DNA from: Candidatus Methylopumilus sp.
Lineage (GTDB): Bacteria > Pseudomonadota > Gammaproteobacteria > Burkholderiales > Methylophilaceae
Assembly: GCA_009693175.1 (NCBI GenBank)
Contig: SHXT01000003.1
Span: 1-64,000, forward strand
Length of the DNA stretch: 64,000 bases
Direction of reading: 5' to 3'
The notes beneath the pieces are model-generated. The model was not told the DNA's origin. It saw nothing but the letters and a program-made list of their open reading frames with translations, and ran no database searches. The translations under genes and the position numbers were made by a program. How positions within the stretch are numbered: the first letter of the stretch is position 1; the number at the start of each line of letters is the position of its first letter. Positions 28,631 through 37,187 of the stretch are shown piece by piece.

Positions 28631-29879
28631 TAGAAGCTTCTTCTATCTTACTTCTCTTTAGTACAAATTCTTGCGTGTCCGTTGGAAATTGAAATTCTTT
28701 AGGTAGCAATGCCCAGACCTTACCTTGCTGCTTCATTGATCCCGCTTTGCTGCCTGCATCATCGCCTCGACCCCAATAAAAATCAGCCCTAACACCTCCA
28801 CGAATTGCACCCCCTGTATCTTGTGCCACCATAAGTCGATCAAGCGAGTCATTCGAATTAGGTTGTGTAGTAGATAAGAAAATAGGTGCGCCTAAAGGTA
28901 TGAATTTAGGATCAATTGCTACACTTCTTTCTGCTTCAATCGAAACGCCTAATGCGCCAATGGGGCCTGGTAAATCATTAGGAAGCTTTCTAAAAAAAAC
29001 ATAACTTGAATTTAAATTCAAAAATTCTCTAAGTTTTTTAACATTTCTCTTAGCCCAATTTTTAATGCCTTCCATCGAAGCTTCACTCATCGTAATTTCT
29101 TTTTTCTGAATAAGTGCTGAACCAATAGCTTTAAATGGGTAGCCATTTTGATCAGCATATCCAATTTGTATTTCATCTCCATTATCAAAATGAATAATGC
29201 CAGAACCTTGAATTTCTAAAAAGAAAGCTTCTACAGGATCTTCTACCCACGCAATTTCATTGCCTGCTAAAGGCGATTCTTGGCCATCAATCTCTGCACG
29301 AGATAAATAAGGGATTAATTTATTTCCAACTAATTTTCCACGTAAACGTTTTGATTTTAAGTCTGGATACACTTCGCTTAAATCAACAGTAATTAAATCT
29401 TTAGGAGGTGTATAAAGTGGAATTGGGTAATGTGGGGTTTTGACCTTGCTACCCTTCAAGATAGGCTGATAATAGCCTGTAATCATACCCGTCTCTGAGC
29501 CATCAATATTACTTGCAGCATAAACATTAAAATATTTTTTGAAATAAGTTTTAATAGTTTCTTGATTAGGCTCTTGTATATCGTCTGCAATATCACATAC
29601 TTTCCCCCATGCATTTTTTTCTTTTATTGCTGAGCAACTTCTTAACCAGGCAGTCCATGCAAAAATTAAATTATCATTTTCAAAATAAGGTTCAATCGCG
29701 CTCCAATCTGATTTTTTTAAAAGTCCATAATCTGGTACTTTTATAAGCTCTTCTTTTTCTGATTTGATTTTTGCACAATCGCAATTTGATTTTATATCTG
29801 AAGTGCGTTCGCCTTTATGCCCCACATTCGTGCATGAAACAAGAAAAAAAGTTAAGATTAATATCAATAAACTTCTCAT
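28626..29879 (-). CDS. mltA: Membrane-bound lytic murein transglycosylase A
   Basis: Outer-membrane lipoprotein that cleaves peptidoglycan between MurNAc and GlcNAc. Signal peptide with lipobox LVSC (Cys about 16), central MltA domain (GMITGYYQP, FLEIQGSG) and the C-terminal 3D domain with the catalytic Asp in VAQDTGGAIRGGVRADFYW. The 417-residue length is typical. It begins one base inside apaG, so it is the last gene of thiS-thiG-apaG-mltA. Confidence 0.95.
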   Translation of the reverse strand: MRSLLILILTFFLVSCTNVGHKGERTSDIKSNCDCAKIKSEKEELIKVPDYGLLKKSDWSAIEPYFENDNLIFAWTAWLRSCSAIKEKNAWGKVCDIADDIQEPNQETIKTYFKKYFNVYAASNIDGSETGMITGYYQPILKGSKVKTPHYPIPLYTPPKDLITVDLSEVYPDLKSKRLRGKLVGNKLIPYLSRAEIDGQESPLAGNEIAWVEDPVEAFFLEIQGSGIIHFDNGDEIQIGYADQNGYPFKAIGSALIQKKEITMSEASMEGIKNWAKRNVKKLREFLNLNSSYVFFRKLPNDLPGPIGALGVSIEAERSVAIDPKFIPLGAPIFLSTTQPNSNDSLDRLMVAQDTGGAIRGGVRADFYWGRGDDAGSKAGSMKQQGKVWALLPKEFQFPTDTQEFVLKRSKIEEASK

Positions 29880-30262
29880 TAATGAAGTGTCCTTGGCATC
29901 GATAAAATAAAAATAGGAATTTCTGCATCAAATGAAGTTCCGTCTTCGGCGACCATTTGATAACTTCCATGCATACTTCCTACTGGCGTATTAATCTCTG
30001 TACCGCTCGTATAAGTATAAGCTTCGTTTGGTTGAATCAAAGGCTGTTCACCTACAACACCCAAACCTTTTACTTCAAATGACTGTTCATTAGCATCTGT
30101 AATAATCCAATGCCGACTGACTAACTGGGCTGGTAACAATCCTTCATTTGCAATCGTAATTGTATAAGAAAAAAAATAACGATCATGTTCAATACTTGAT
30201 TTTTCATTAATAAAATTAGTTTCTACGCTGATACGAATCGCATGTAGTTTTGTGGCACTCAT
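29879..30262 (-). CDS. apaG: ApaG domain protein (Co2+/Mg2+ efflux protein ApaG)
   Basis: 127-residue fibronectin-III-like protein. Family signatures are YTITIANEG, RHWIITDANE, GVVGEQPLIQP and GTEINTPVGSMHGSYQMV. Known from E. coli between ksgA and apaH; here it lies between thiG and mltA. Precise role unproven in the family. 4 bases separate it from thiG. Confidence 0.95.
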   Translation of the reverse strand: MSATKLHAIRISVETNFINEKSSIEHDRYFFSYTITIANEGLLPAQLVSRHWIITDANEQSFEVKGLGVVGEQPLIQPNEAYTYTSGTEINTPVGSMHGSYQMVAEDGTSFDAEIPIFILSMPRTLH

Positions 30263-30266
30263 ATTT

Positions 30267-31070
30267 TTAAGAAATCATTCCTTGTGTCGGGGAGCTCGGT
30301 GATGCTGAATATAATTTTTTAACCATACGTCCTGCAAGATAAGCTTCGCGTCCAGCTTCAATAGCCTTCTTCATAGCTGCCGCCATAAGAATAGGATTAT
30401 GAGCATTCGCAATTGCTGTATTCATTAAAACCCCCGCACACCCTAATTCCATGGCGATCGTAGCATCAGATGCGGTGCCCACACCTGCATCAACGAGTAC
30501 AGGTACTTTTGTATGTTCAATAATGATTTGTAAATTCCATGGATTTAAAATTCCCATGCCCGAACCAATCAGTGACGCTAGAGGCATAATGGCACAGCAG
30601 CCTATATTTTCGAGTTCTTTCGCAATAATCGGGTCATCTGATGTATAGACCATGACATCAAAGCCTTCTTTCACTAAAGTTTCAGCAGCCTTCAATGTTT
30701 CGATTACATTAGGGTAAAGCGTTTTAGGGTCACCTAATACTTCCAACTTCACAAGCTTGTGTCCATCTAATAATTCACGCGCCAAACGAAGTGTTCTAAT
30801 CGCATCATCTGCTGAATAGCAACCTGCTGTATTGGGTAAATAAGTAAATCGATCAGGTGGAACAAAATCAAGTAGCGATGGCTCACCTTCATTCTGCCCA
30901 ATATTTGTTCGACGAATGGCAACTGTAATAATTTCAGCACCACTTGCATCAATTGCAAGTCTGGTTTGTTCAAAATCTTTATATTTGCCTGTACCTACCA
31001 AAAGTCTTGATTGATAAGTTCGTCCTGCAATAGTTAATATATCTTTTTTATTCGTCATTTTATCCGCCAC
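30267..31070 (-). CDS. thiG: Thiazole synthase ThiG
   Basis: Makes the thiazole phosphate of thiamine from DXP, dehydroglycine and ThiS thiocarboxylate. The 267-residue TIM barrel has [10 protein letters not shown], the Schiff-base Lys in [15 protein letters not shown], and [18 protein letters not shown]. It overlaps thiS by 11 bases, the usual coupling of carrier and enzyme. Confidence 0.97.
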   Translation of the reverse strand: MADKMTNKKDILTIAGRTYQSRLLVGTGKYKDFEQTRLAIDASGAEIITVAIRRTNIGQNEGEPSLLDFVPPDRFTYLPNTAGCYSADDAIRTLRLARELLDGHKLVKLEVLGDPKTLYPNVIETLKAAETLVKEGFDVMVYTSDDPIIAKELENIGCCAIMPLASLIGSGMGILNPWNLQIIIEHTKVPVLVDAGVGTASDATIAMELGCAGVLMNTAIANAHNPILMAAAMKKAIEAGREAYLAGRMVKKLYSASPSSPTQGMIS

Positions 31071-31263
31071 CTACAGCACCTACAATTTCTAACTGATCAC
31101 CATCTTGAAGATGTGCTTGATGGAATTCACTTTTAGAAATAATCATGCCATTTTTTTCAATTGCAATACGCTTGCCTGTAAGATTAAGTCGCATGACCAA
31201 TCCTTCCACTGTCATCGAATTGTCATCAAAATATTTTATATTGCCGTTAATTTTAAGATTCAT
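31060..31263 (-). CDS. thiS: Sulfur carrier protein ThiS
   Basis: Ubiquitin-like sulfur carrier ending in the required Gly-Gly (GAVGGG), which is thiocarboxylated. Counting from the ATG at 31263 it is 67 residues, the family size, beginning MNLKING. The frame is also open to an ATG at 31281 and a TTG at 31284; none has a clear ribosome site, so the start is chosen by length and N-terminal match. Confidence 0.92.
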   Translation of the reverse strand: MNLKINGNIKYFDDNSMTVEGLVMRLNLTGKRIAIEKNGMIISKSEFHQAHLQDGDQLEIVGAVGGG

Positions 31264-31369
31264 TGATGTTGCTTGATTCATCAAAAATTGAATTTATTTT
31301 AAAACTTTGAGTCTTATTACATGGAACACAATTCCATAGATTTAACTTTATTCCCAAAAGGAAAAGCTT

Positions 31370-31531
31370 ATGCAAAATTATAATACAGATTCGTTGAATA
31401 CTTTGCCAAAAGGTGAAGGCGGGGCAGGGTGTCCTGTCAAATTAGAAGACAAAATAGTGCCAATTGAATTAACAGCAGAAGAAAAACTCTGTCGTCATCG
31501 TTGGCTTGAATCTTTGTCTGACTGTGTTTAA
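31370..31531 (+). CDS. Small uncharacterised protein (53 residues)
   Basis: An open frame from ATG 31370 with AAAGGAAA-type ribosome site just upstream (about 31358-31365). The product has a Gly-rich segment with Cys (GEGGAGCPVKLED), an acidic middle and a C-terminal part with two more Cys (LCRHRWLESLSDCV). Its 3' end overlaps the convergent hydrolase by 4 bases, like other real genes here. I recognise no family. Coding is supported by the ribosome site, composition and tight packing, but not proven. Confidence 0.6.
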   Translation: MQNYNTDSLNTLPKGEGGAGCPVKLEDKIVPIELTAEEKLCRHRWLESLSDCV

Positions 31532-32265
31532 CTAAGTTTTCTTTGGAAAAGTTTGAGTGCTAACTCATAACCTAACATCGCAAGCTCAGGATCATAACGT
31601 TCGCCCTCATCACGCATAAACGCGTGTTGGCCATTAAATTCATGCCATGTAAATGCTAATTTCGTATCATGCATTTTTTCATAGACGAGTTTACGTCCAG
31701 CATCTGGAATATGATTGTCTTGTTTACCCCAAATCATAAGAAGTTCGCCACGAATATCTTTTAAGCGATCCATACTATGCTGGTTGGGTTTATTAGGAAT
31801 GACATTAGTATGTAAATCAGTCGCGTAAAAACAGACCGTTGCTTCTACTTCAGATTGTAAAGCTGCCCTAAATGCAAGATGGCCACCAATACAAAATCCC
31901 ATAGCTCCAATATGTCCTGAAAACCATGCTTGTTTTTTAACCCAAGCAATCATCGCCTGATTGTCTATATCGTAACCTTCAACATCTTTATTGGATTTGT
32001 CTGCATTACCTTTGTCACGACCTGCATCGTCATATGCAAGTATCGTTCCAATCGGATTTAACTCATGAAAAACTTCAGGTACCAAAACGGTAAATCCATG
32101 GCCTGCAATCATTTTAGCTGCACGCTCAATGGGACCTGTTTGCTGAAAAATTTCTGAATAAAAAAGAATTGCTGGCGTCTTTTTTTGAGTAACAGGTTTA
32201 TGTAAAAAAGTACGCATAATGCCGGTAGAAGTATTTAAATCAACGTATTCTGACTGAATTAACAT
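31528..32265 (-). CDS. Dienelactone hydrolase family protein
   Basis: Cytosolic alpha/beta hydrolase, 245 residues. The nucleophile elbow is GFCIGG, with Cys as in dienelactone hydrolase; a likely catalytic Asp lies in IWGKQDNHIPDAG and His in FNGQHAFMRDEG. The family is broad and substrate cannot be assigned; a degradative aromatic pathway is not seen nearby. Confidence 0.92.
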   Translation of the reverse strand: MLIQSEYVDLNTSTGIMRTFLHKPVTQKKTPAILFYSEIFQQTGPIERAAKMIAGHGFTVLVPEVFHELNPIGTILAYDDAGRDKGNADKSNKDVEGYDIDNQAMIAWVKKQAWFSGHIGAMGFCIGGHLAFRAALQSEVEATVCFYATDLHTNVIPNKPNQHSMDRLKDIRGELLMIWGKQDNHIPDAGRKLVYEKMHDTKLAFTWHEFNGQHAFMRDEGERYDPELAMLGYELALKLFQRKLS

Positions 32266-32362
32266 GCATCATCCTAGTAAATATAAGGTTTTAAAATAGA
32301 ACCTCTTATTTTACTAGAATCACAAAGGGTTTAAAGTGAATTCAAATATTTTTTATGGGGCT

Positions 32363-32566
32363 TTAGTAGTCTGAGCTGCGGCCTGTTGAATAATTCAAAG
32401 GTGCGTCATTTTGCCACTCGCCACAATCTTTGCACTGATGATCCTGCATTGTAGGACAATACTGTAAATTTGTTTTGTGACATTTCACACAAGTCATCGT
32501 CTTATGATGGCTATCATGAATTTCACTTGATACTTTGGTACTGCCAAGACCGTATTTATTATCCAT
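32363..32566 (-). CDS. Small zinc-ribbon-like protein
   Basis: 67-residue protein with two Cys pairs (TCVKCHK and HQCKDCGEW) plus another Cys between, as in zinc ribbons. The frame is open further upstream to 32629, but GGAGAG lies 5 bases before the ATG at 32566, which sets this start. It is unlike any family I can name. It lies 66 bases beyond the lipoprotein gene end, possibly in the same transcript. Confidence 0.75.
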   Translation of the reverse strand: MDNKYGLGSTKVSSEIHDSHHKTMTCVKCHKTNLQYCPTMQDHQCKDCGEWQNDAPLNYSTGRSSDY

Positions 32567-32632
32567 AAGACTCTCCAAAATCAAATGGTGATGAATCTTT
32601 AATGTACGCTTCGTTTTTAACGAAGGCAAACT

Positions 32633-33004
32633 CTATTTCAATTTTTTAGGCTGGCATTTTTGATAGGCTAACACGTCGCCTTCTTTGATAAAAGTTTCAG
32701 GGTCATTAATCTCTAGGGTTGTAGCATCATTTGTGTATACATTTTTTGAGCTTTCCACTTGTTTTAGGCCAAATTCACGATCAGAATAAATCAGCCACAT
32801 CTCTTTACCCCCCTCTAAGACTTTTACATAAAAATGTCGATTTTTCTCACATTGATATTCGATAGCATCTTTAGGGGCCAATGAAAGTTCTCTATAGTCG
32901 CCATTAAGCATCGGTAAATTAATATCCGGCACACTCATACTGCCACAGCCTATCAATAAAATTGATAGTGCCAAAACAGATTGTTTTTTTAACATGCTTT
33001 TCAT
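32633..33004 (-). CDS. Lipoprotein, MliC-like lysozyme-inhibitor fold possible
   Basis: 123-residue lipoprotein: signal peptide with lipobox LIGC (Cys about 20) followed by GSMSVPD. The rest is a small beta domain starting EYQCEKN and closing with AYQKCQ, so two Cys probably form a disulfide, and the pattern resembles MliC lysozyme inhibitors. That family call is tentative. It overlaps the protease gene by 4 bases. Confidence 0.7.
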   Translation of the reverse strand: MKSMLKKQSVLALSILLIGCGSMSVPDINLPMLNGDYRELSLAPKDAIEYQCEKNRHFYVKVLEGGKEMWLIYSDREFGLKQVESSKNVYTNDATTLEINDPETFIKEGDVLAYQKCQPKKLK

Positions 33005-33984
33005 TGAGACTCTTTCAATAAGGATTCGTCGAGTTGGCTTAAGACAATTTCAATTGCACTTACTTCATTTTTATCATAGTTTAATTTTGCTAACTTTAAC
33101 AAATAAAGTTGTGCTTGTGCGTGACGTGGATTTTTTTTAACTACCTCATTCAATTCTTTTTTAGCCAGCACGTAATCTTTAAGCTCAAAACTTGCTAATG
33201 CATCATAAAAAAGAGCTTCTTCGGATTCTGGTTCTATGTTGAGCCAAAGCACTGCAATATTTTTTAAACGACCCCACGACTCTTCTCTCGTTGCATCATA
33301 AGTTTGCATAAAGAAAGGTCTTTTTTCAAAAGGAGCATCCCAAAAAGGGGCTTCAGTTTGCGCTGTGAGCTGTATGTCTTTACCTTTGTTGAGCAAAGTC
33401 TTAATCCATTCCACCGGAATACTATAGTAATAAGCGTGTCGTCCAGGACTTTTAAAAGTAGTGAGTCCTAAAAGACGACCTTCATCATCAAATAAGCCTC
33501 CGCCAGAAGCTCCCATTGCAAAGCCTGCAGAAGATTGAATAATTTTTTCATGATCTAACGTATATAACGCTTTGATATTGCCAAAAGAAATAATTGGTTT
33601 AAGCGCATTTCCACCGAAGCTTTTTGAAAATACAGACTGCTGATAATTGAGCTTTTGAGTGTCACCCAACGAAACAGGTTTTATATCGAGATATTGAAAT
33701 TGAAGAATACATAAATCATGACGCCAATCAGCTTTCATTGAGGAGGGTGAAAAAGCCACACCAAATTTACTCACTTGAACGCCTTGTGCATTCGCCACCA
33801 CATGACAATTAGTCGCTACTTGATTATCAGCCACTACAATGCCAGAGCCTACCCCGTGATTACCTGTGTTATTGGCCACGTGTACTTTTACAATGGCATG
33901 ATTAACTGCAAATGTGACATCGTCGCTTGGGAATGCAAAAACAGATGAAGAAACAAAAATAAATAAAAAAACTAATCTATACAT
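33001..33984 (-). CDS. Periplasmic trypsin-like serine protease with C-terminal TPR
   Basis: 327 residues: signal peptide (about 1-17, ending FA), a trypsin-like domain with the triad His in TNCHVV, Asp in RHDLCILQ and Ser in GASGGGLF, then a helical region with a TPR-like repeat (EEALFYDALASFELKDY and following). Unlike DegP it has no PDZ domain. The following genes encode a lipoprotein and a zinc-ribbon protein; the substrate is unknown. Confidence 0.87.
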   Translation of the reverse strand: MYRLVFLFIFVSSSVFAFPSDDVTFAVNHAIVKVHVANNTGNHGVGSGIVVADNQVATNCHVVANAQGVQVSKFGVAFSPSSMKADWRHDLCILQFQYLDIKPVSLGDTQKLNYQQSVFSKSFGGNALKPIISFGNIKALYTLDHEKIIQSSAGFAMGASGGGLFDDEGRLLGLTTFKSPGRHAYYYSIPVEWIKTLLNKGKDIQLTAQTEAPFWDAPFEKRPFFMQTYDATREESWGRLKNIAVLWLNIEPESEEALFYDALASFELKDYVLAKKELNEVVKKNPRHAQAQLYLLKLAKLNYDKNEVSAIEIVLSQLDESLLKESQ

Positions 33985-34057
33985 AATAAAATTCTATTTG
34001 CTATTTCTTTTAGTATATATAAGGAGCTAATAAACTTAGTTCCTTAAAAAATAAATC

Positions 34058-34738
34058 TTAGCCACATTTACTATCGCCACAACTTAAGCATGTCAAACAT
34101 CCATCCATCATAATGACTGCCTTAGTTTGACATTTGCCGCAAAGTTGTGAGCCTTTTGGATAGCCTGTGCTGTCAACTTCTTCAGAATTTTTTTCCATGT
34201 ACTCAGCACACTTTTCTTCCATCAATTTTTTTTGATGTTCATCAGGCAAAGCTTTTTTAAGCATGCCAATATCAATTAAATGCTGCTCAACTACTTCACC
34301 AATTTCAGCTACTAAACTCGGTACGTATTTACCGCCTTTTTTAAAATAACCTCCATTAGGATCAAATACACTATGAAGCTCTTCAACTAAAAATGTTAGG
34401 TCGCCACCTTTTCTGAATACCGCTGACATCACACGTGTAAGAGCTACAATCCATTGAAAGTGATCCATATTTTTTGAATTAATAAAAATTTCAAATGGTC
34501 TGCGATGTTCTTGAGGTGTACCTTCATTCATGATGACATCATTGATCGTGATATAAAGCGCATGCTCTGTCACAGGTGTTTTTACTTTATAAGTAGATCC
34601 TGTAATTTTTTCAGGACGGCCTAAAGGGTCACCTAATTGCACAACATTTTGACTTTCTTTAGTCGACAAAGCATTAGCTTTATCTTCTTTACTCACAACG
34701 TTATACCCTATGATTTTTTTTTCAATTTTAATTACCAT
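34058..34738 (-). CDS. nrdJb: Class II ribonucleotide reductase, C-terminal subunit NrdJb
   Basis: 226-residue protein holding the parts that in single-chain NrdJ form the C-terminus: a TSCPD domain (AVFRKGGDLTFLVEELHSV region) and a C-terminal zinc-finger with LCGKCQ and CLTCLSCGDSKCG. The terminal cysteines probably re-reduce the active-site disulfide. The split into NrdJa and NrdJb is known from Pseudomonas and betaproteobacteria. It is encoded 21 bases after NrdJa. Confidence 0.93.
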   Translation of the reverse strand: MVIKIEKKIIGYNVVSKEDKANALSTKESQNVVQLGDPLGRPEKITGSTYKVKTPVTEHALYITINDVIMNEGTPQEHRRPFEIFINSKNMDHFQWIVALTRVMSAVFRKGGDLTFLVEELHSVFDPNGGYFKKGGKYVPSLVAEIGEVVEQHLIDIGMLKKALPDEHQKKLMEEKCAEYMEKNSEEVDSTGYPKGSQLCGKCQTKAVIMMDGCLTCLSCGDSKCG

Positions 34739-34759
34739 TATTTTCCCTTGATATTCTTT

Positions 34760-36922
34760 TTAGAACTTACCGTAATAACCTTCTTTAAGTGCGTCATAAA
34801 GATTCGCTGCTGAGTGAATCTCACCATCATATTCAATTTCTTCGTTACCTTTTGCTTCAATTTGAGAGCCATCATCCAATGTAAATTTATAAGTTGTATT
34901 TTCCAAATCTTTTTCTGTCACAAGGACGCCTTGGAAAGCTTCGGGATTGAATCTAAATGTAGTGCAGCCTTTAAGGCCTTTATCATATGCATACAAATAA
35001 ATATTTTTAAAATCTTCATAATCATAATTAGTAGGTACATTGATCGTTTTAGAAATAGAACTATCAATCCATTTTTGCGAAGCTGCTTGAATATCCACGT
35101 GCGCTTTTGCTTGAATCGTTGAAGAGTCTAAAAAATATTCAGGTAATTTTTTATCTTCATGTTCTGAAAATGGCATCGCTTTCCCATTGATTAATTCACG
35201 GTATGCTAATAACTCATACGAATAAACATCCACTTTTTCTTTTGATTTCTTACCTTCGCGAATAACATTGCGGCTATAGTGATGTGCAAAAGAAGGTTCA
35301 ATACCGTTACTTGCATTATTTGCAAGTGATAATGAAATAGTGCCAGTAGGAGCGATCGAACTATGATGTGTAAAACGTACGCCTTTCTTAGCGATCTTAT
35401 TACGCAAGCCTTCTGGGAATTGCTGCATGTAACGACTATATTTACCGAGCAATACTTTACCTTTGATTTTGCTCCCGACTTTAATGCCATCTGCAGCCAT
35501 TTCAGGACGCTTCGCTAGCATGTCAGCGGTTACCGCAAAATCTTCTTCCATAATCGGCGCAGATCCTTTTTCATCTGCTAAATCAATGCCCGTTTCCCAA
35601 CCTACCTCGGCCAAAATACGACTAACTTCTTCGGTAAATTTTAATGAATCATCATCACCGTATTTCATCTTAAGCATGGTGAGAGATGAGCCTAAGCCTA
35701 AGTACCCCATACCGTGGCGACGTTTACGTAAAATTTCTTTACGTTGCTCCTCTAACGGCAAGCCATTAATTTCAACCACGTTGTCAAGCATGCGTGTAAA
35801 AATGGCAATCACTTTTTTATATTCTGCCCAATCGAAGAACGCTTCATCAGTAAAAGGTTTTTTCACAAATTTTGTGAGATTCACAGAGCCTAATAAACAT
35901 GCTCCATAAGGTGGTAGCGGCTGTTCGCCACATGGATTGGTCGCACGAATATTTTCACAAAACCAGTTGTTGTTCATTTCATTCACGCGATCAATCAAAA
36001 TAAAACCAGGCTCTGCAAAATCATAAGTTGATGACATGATGATGTCCCACAAACGTCTCGCCTTAATTATTTTATATACGCGACATGCAACTTTACCTGC
36101 ATCAATACCTTCATTCTTGGTGAGATACTTCCCTTTTACAGGCCATTCTCTCCAAACCACTTGGCTTTCATCGTTGATATTTAATCCATCAACAATCGAC
36201 TCTTTCTCAGTGACAGGAAATGCTACTTTCCAATCGCTATCAGCTTTGACAGTTTCCATAAATTCTTTAGTAATTAAACATGAAAGGTTAAATTGTCGGA
36301 GTCGGCCATTTTCACGTTTTGCTTTAATAAAGTCAGTGACATCAGGATGGGCAATATCAAAAGTTGCCATTTGTGCACCACGACGACCTCCTGCTGAGGA
36401 TACGGTGAAACACATCTTGTCGTAGATATCCATAAATGAGAGTGGTCCGCTGGTATAAGCGCCGGCCCCGGCCACAAAGGCACCCTTAGGTCTTAACGTC
36501 GAAAACTCATAACCGATGCCACAGCCTGCCTTTAAAGTAAGGCCTGCTTCATGCACTTTATCCAAGATGCCCGACATACTGTCTTCGACAATACCTGAAA
36601 CCGTACAATTAATTGTGCTTGTGGCAGGCTTATGTTCAAGCGCACCTGCATTAGAAGTGATCCGGCCTGCTGGAATAGCACCATGTCTCAATGCCCATAA
36701 GAATTTTTCATACCATACTTCTCTTTTTTGAGGGGATTCCACGTCTGCCAATGCGCGTGCAACGCGCATAAAAGAATCATCTATATCTTTATCCACATAT
36801 TCGCCTTGTTTTGACTTCAAACGATATTTTTTATCCCAAATATCTAGCGAGACATCTTGAATCGGTATTTCGTGATCTTGATAGTCACTTTGAGTCGACT
36901 TTGGACGAACAGCTTTGAGCAT
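34760..36922 (-). CDS. nrdJa: Adenosylcobalamin-dependent ribonucleotide reductase, catalytic subunit NrdJa
   Basis: Reduces ribonucleotides to deoxyribonucleotides with a thiyl radical generated from adenosylcobalamin. The 720 residues show STINCTVSG (redox Cys), NPCGEQPLPPYGACLLGS with the NxCxE radical/catalytic triad, and the ten-stranded barrel pattern including SSIAPTGTISL. An ATP-cone-like N-terminus is not evident. Together with nrdJb it forms the complete enzyme. A NrdR-type box lies 79 bases upstream. Confidence 0.97.
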   Translation of the reverse strand: MLKAVRPKSTQSDYQDHEIPIQDVSLDIWDKKYRLKSKQGEYVDKDIDDSFMRVARALADVESPQKREVWYEKFLWALRHGAIPAGRITSNAGALEHKPATSTINCTVSGIVEDSMSGILDKVHEAGLTLKAGCGIGYEFSTLRPKGAFVAGAGAYTSGPLSFMDIYDKMCFTVSSAGGRRGAQMATFDIAHPDVTDFIKAKRENGRLRQFNLSCLITKEFMETVKADSDWKVAFPVTEKESIVDGLNINDESQVVWREWPVKGKYLTKNEGIDAGKVACRVYKIIKARRLWDIIMSSTYDFAEPGFILIDRVNEMNNNWFCENIRATNPCGEQPLPPYGACLLGSVNLTKFVKKPFTDEAFFDWAEYKKVIAIFTRMLDNVVEINGLPLEEQRKEILRKRRHGMGYLGLGSSLTMLKMKYGDDDSLKFTEEVSRILAEVGWETGIDLADEKGSAPIMEEDFAVTADMLAKRPEMAADGIKVGSKIKGKVLLGKYSRYMQQFPEGLRNKIAKKGVRFTHHSSIAPTGTISLSLANNASNGIEPSFAHHYSRNVIREGKKSKEKVDVYSYELLAYRELINGKAMPFSEHEDKKLPEYFLDSSTIQAKAHVDIQAASQKWIDSSISKTINVPTNYDYEDFKNIYLYAYDKGLKGCTTFRFNPEAFQGVLVTEKDLENTTYKFTLDDGSQIEAKGNEEIEYDGEIHSAANLYDALKEGYYGKF

Positions 36923-36997
36923 AGATTTCCCCTGAATTTACTCTTTATTATTAAGTTATTACTAATTTACTACCGAAAGATAGTTTTAACCTAAAAA

Positions 36998-37013
36998 CCA
37001 CAATATATAGTAG
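36998..37013 (-). promoter_or_regulatory. NrdR box upstream of nrdJab
   Basis: The core CAATATATAG (37001-37010) fits the palindromic NrdR consensus CWATATATWG fully, with flanks CCA and TAG close to it. It lies in the 265-base region between the divergent nrdJa and waaA genes, as expected for the NrdR repressor. NrdR sites normally come in pairs; I saw only a poor second copy around 36969-36984. Confidence 0.6.
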
Positions 37014-37187
37014 TTTTTTCAAACATATTATCATGCTCTAGTAGTCCGTCAAATGAAATATATGCACAAATTTAGAGCAAAAATTAACCCCTCATTTTCA
37101 AGAATAATTTTTTAAAATTAAGCAAGCTTTCTTTCAAAAATAAATTAAACACAAATTGATCAAGATGGTTTATGCGAAAATATCGGC

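Noticed and set aside
31321-31383. 20-codon open frame just upstream of the 53-residue gene
   Set aside because: Very short, no ribosome site, overlaps the better-supported gene in another frame.
34814-36731. Several open frames of 70-150 codons on the plus strand opposite nrdJa
   Set aside because: They lie wholly inside the well-supported nrdJa gene, have no recognisable products, and follow its codon pattern in antisense.
36969-36984. Possible second NrdR box (ACTA...TAGT symmetry)
   Set aside because: The half-sites are 4 bases too far apart and the centre does not fit the ATATAT core; the distance to the first box is also not a usual spacing.
36923-37187. Possible cobalamin riboswitch ahead of nrdJab
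   Set aside because: No B12-box-like sequence, and the NrdR box occupies the leader region; the space is also short for the aptamer.
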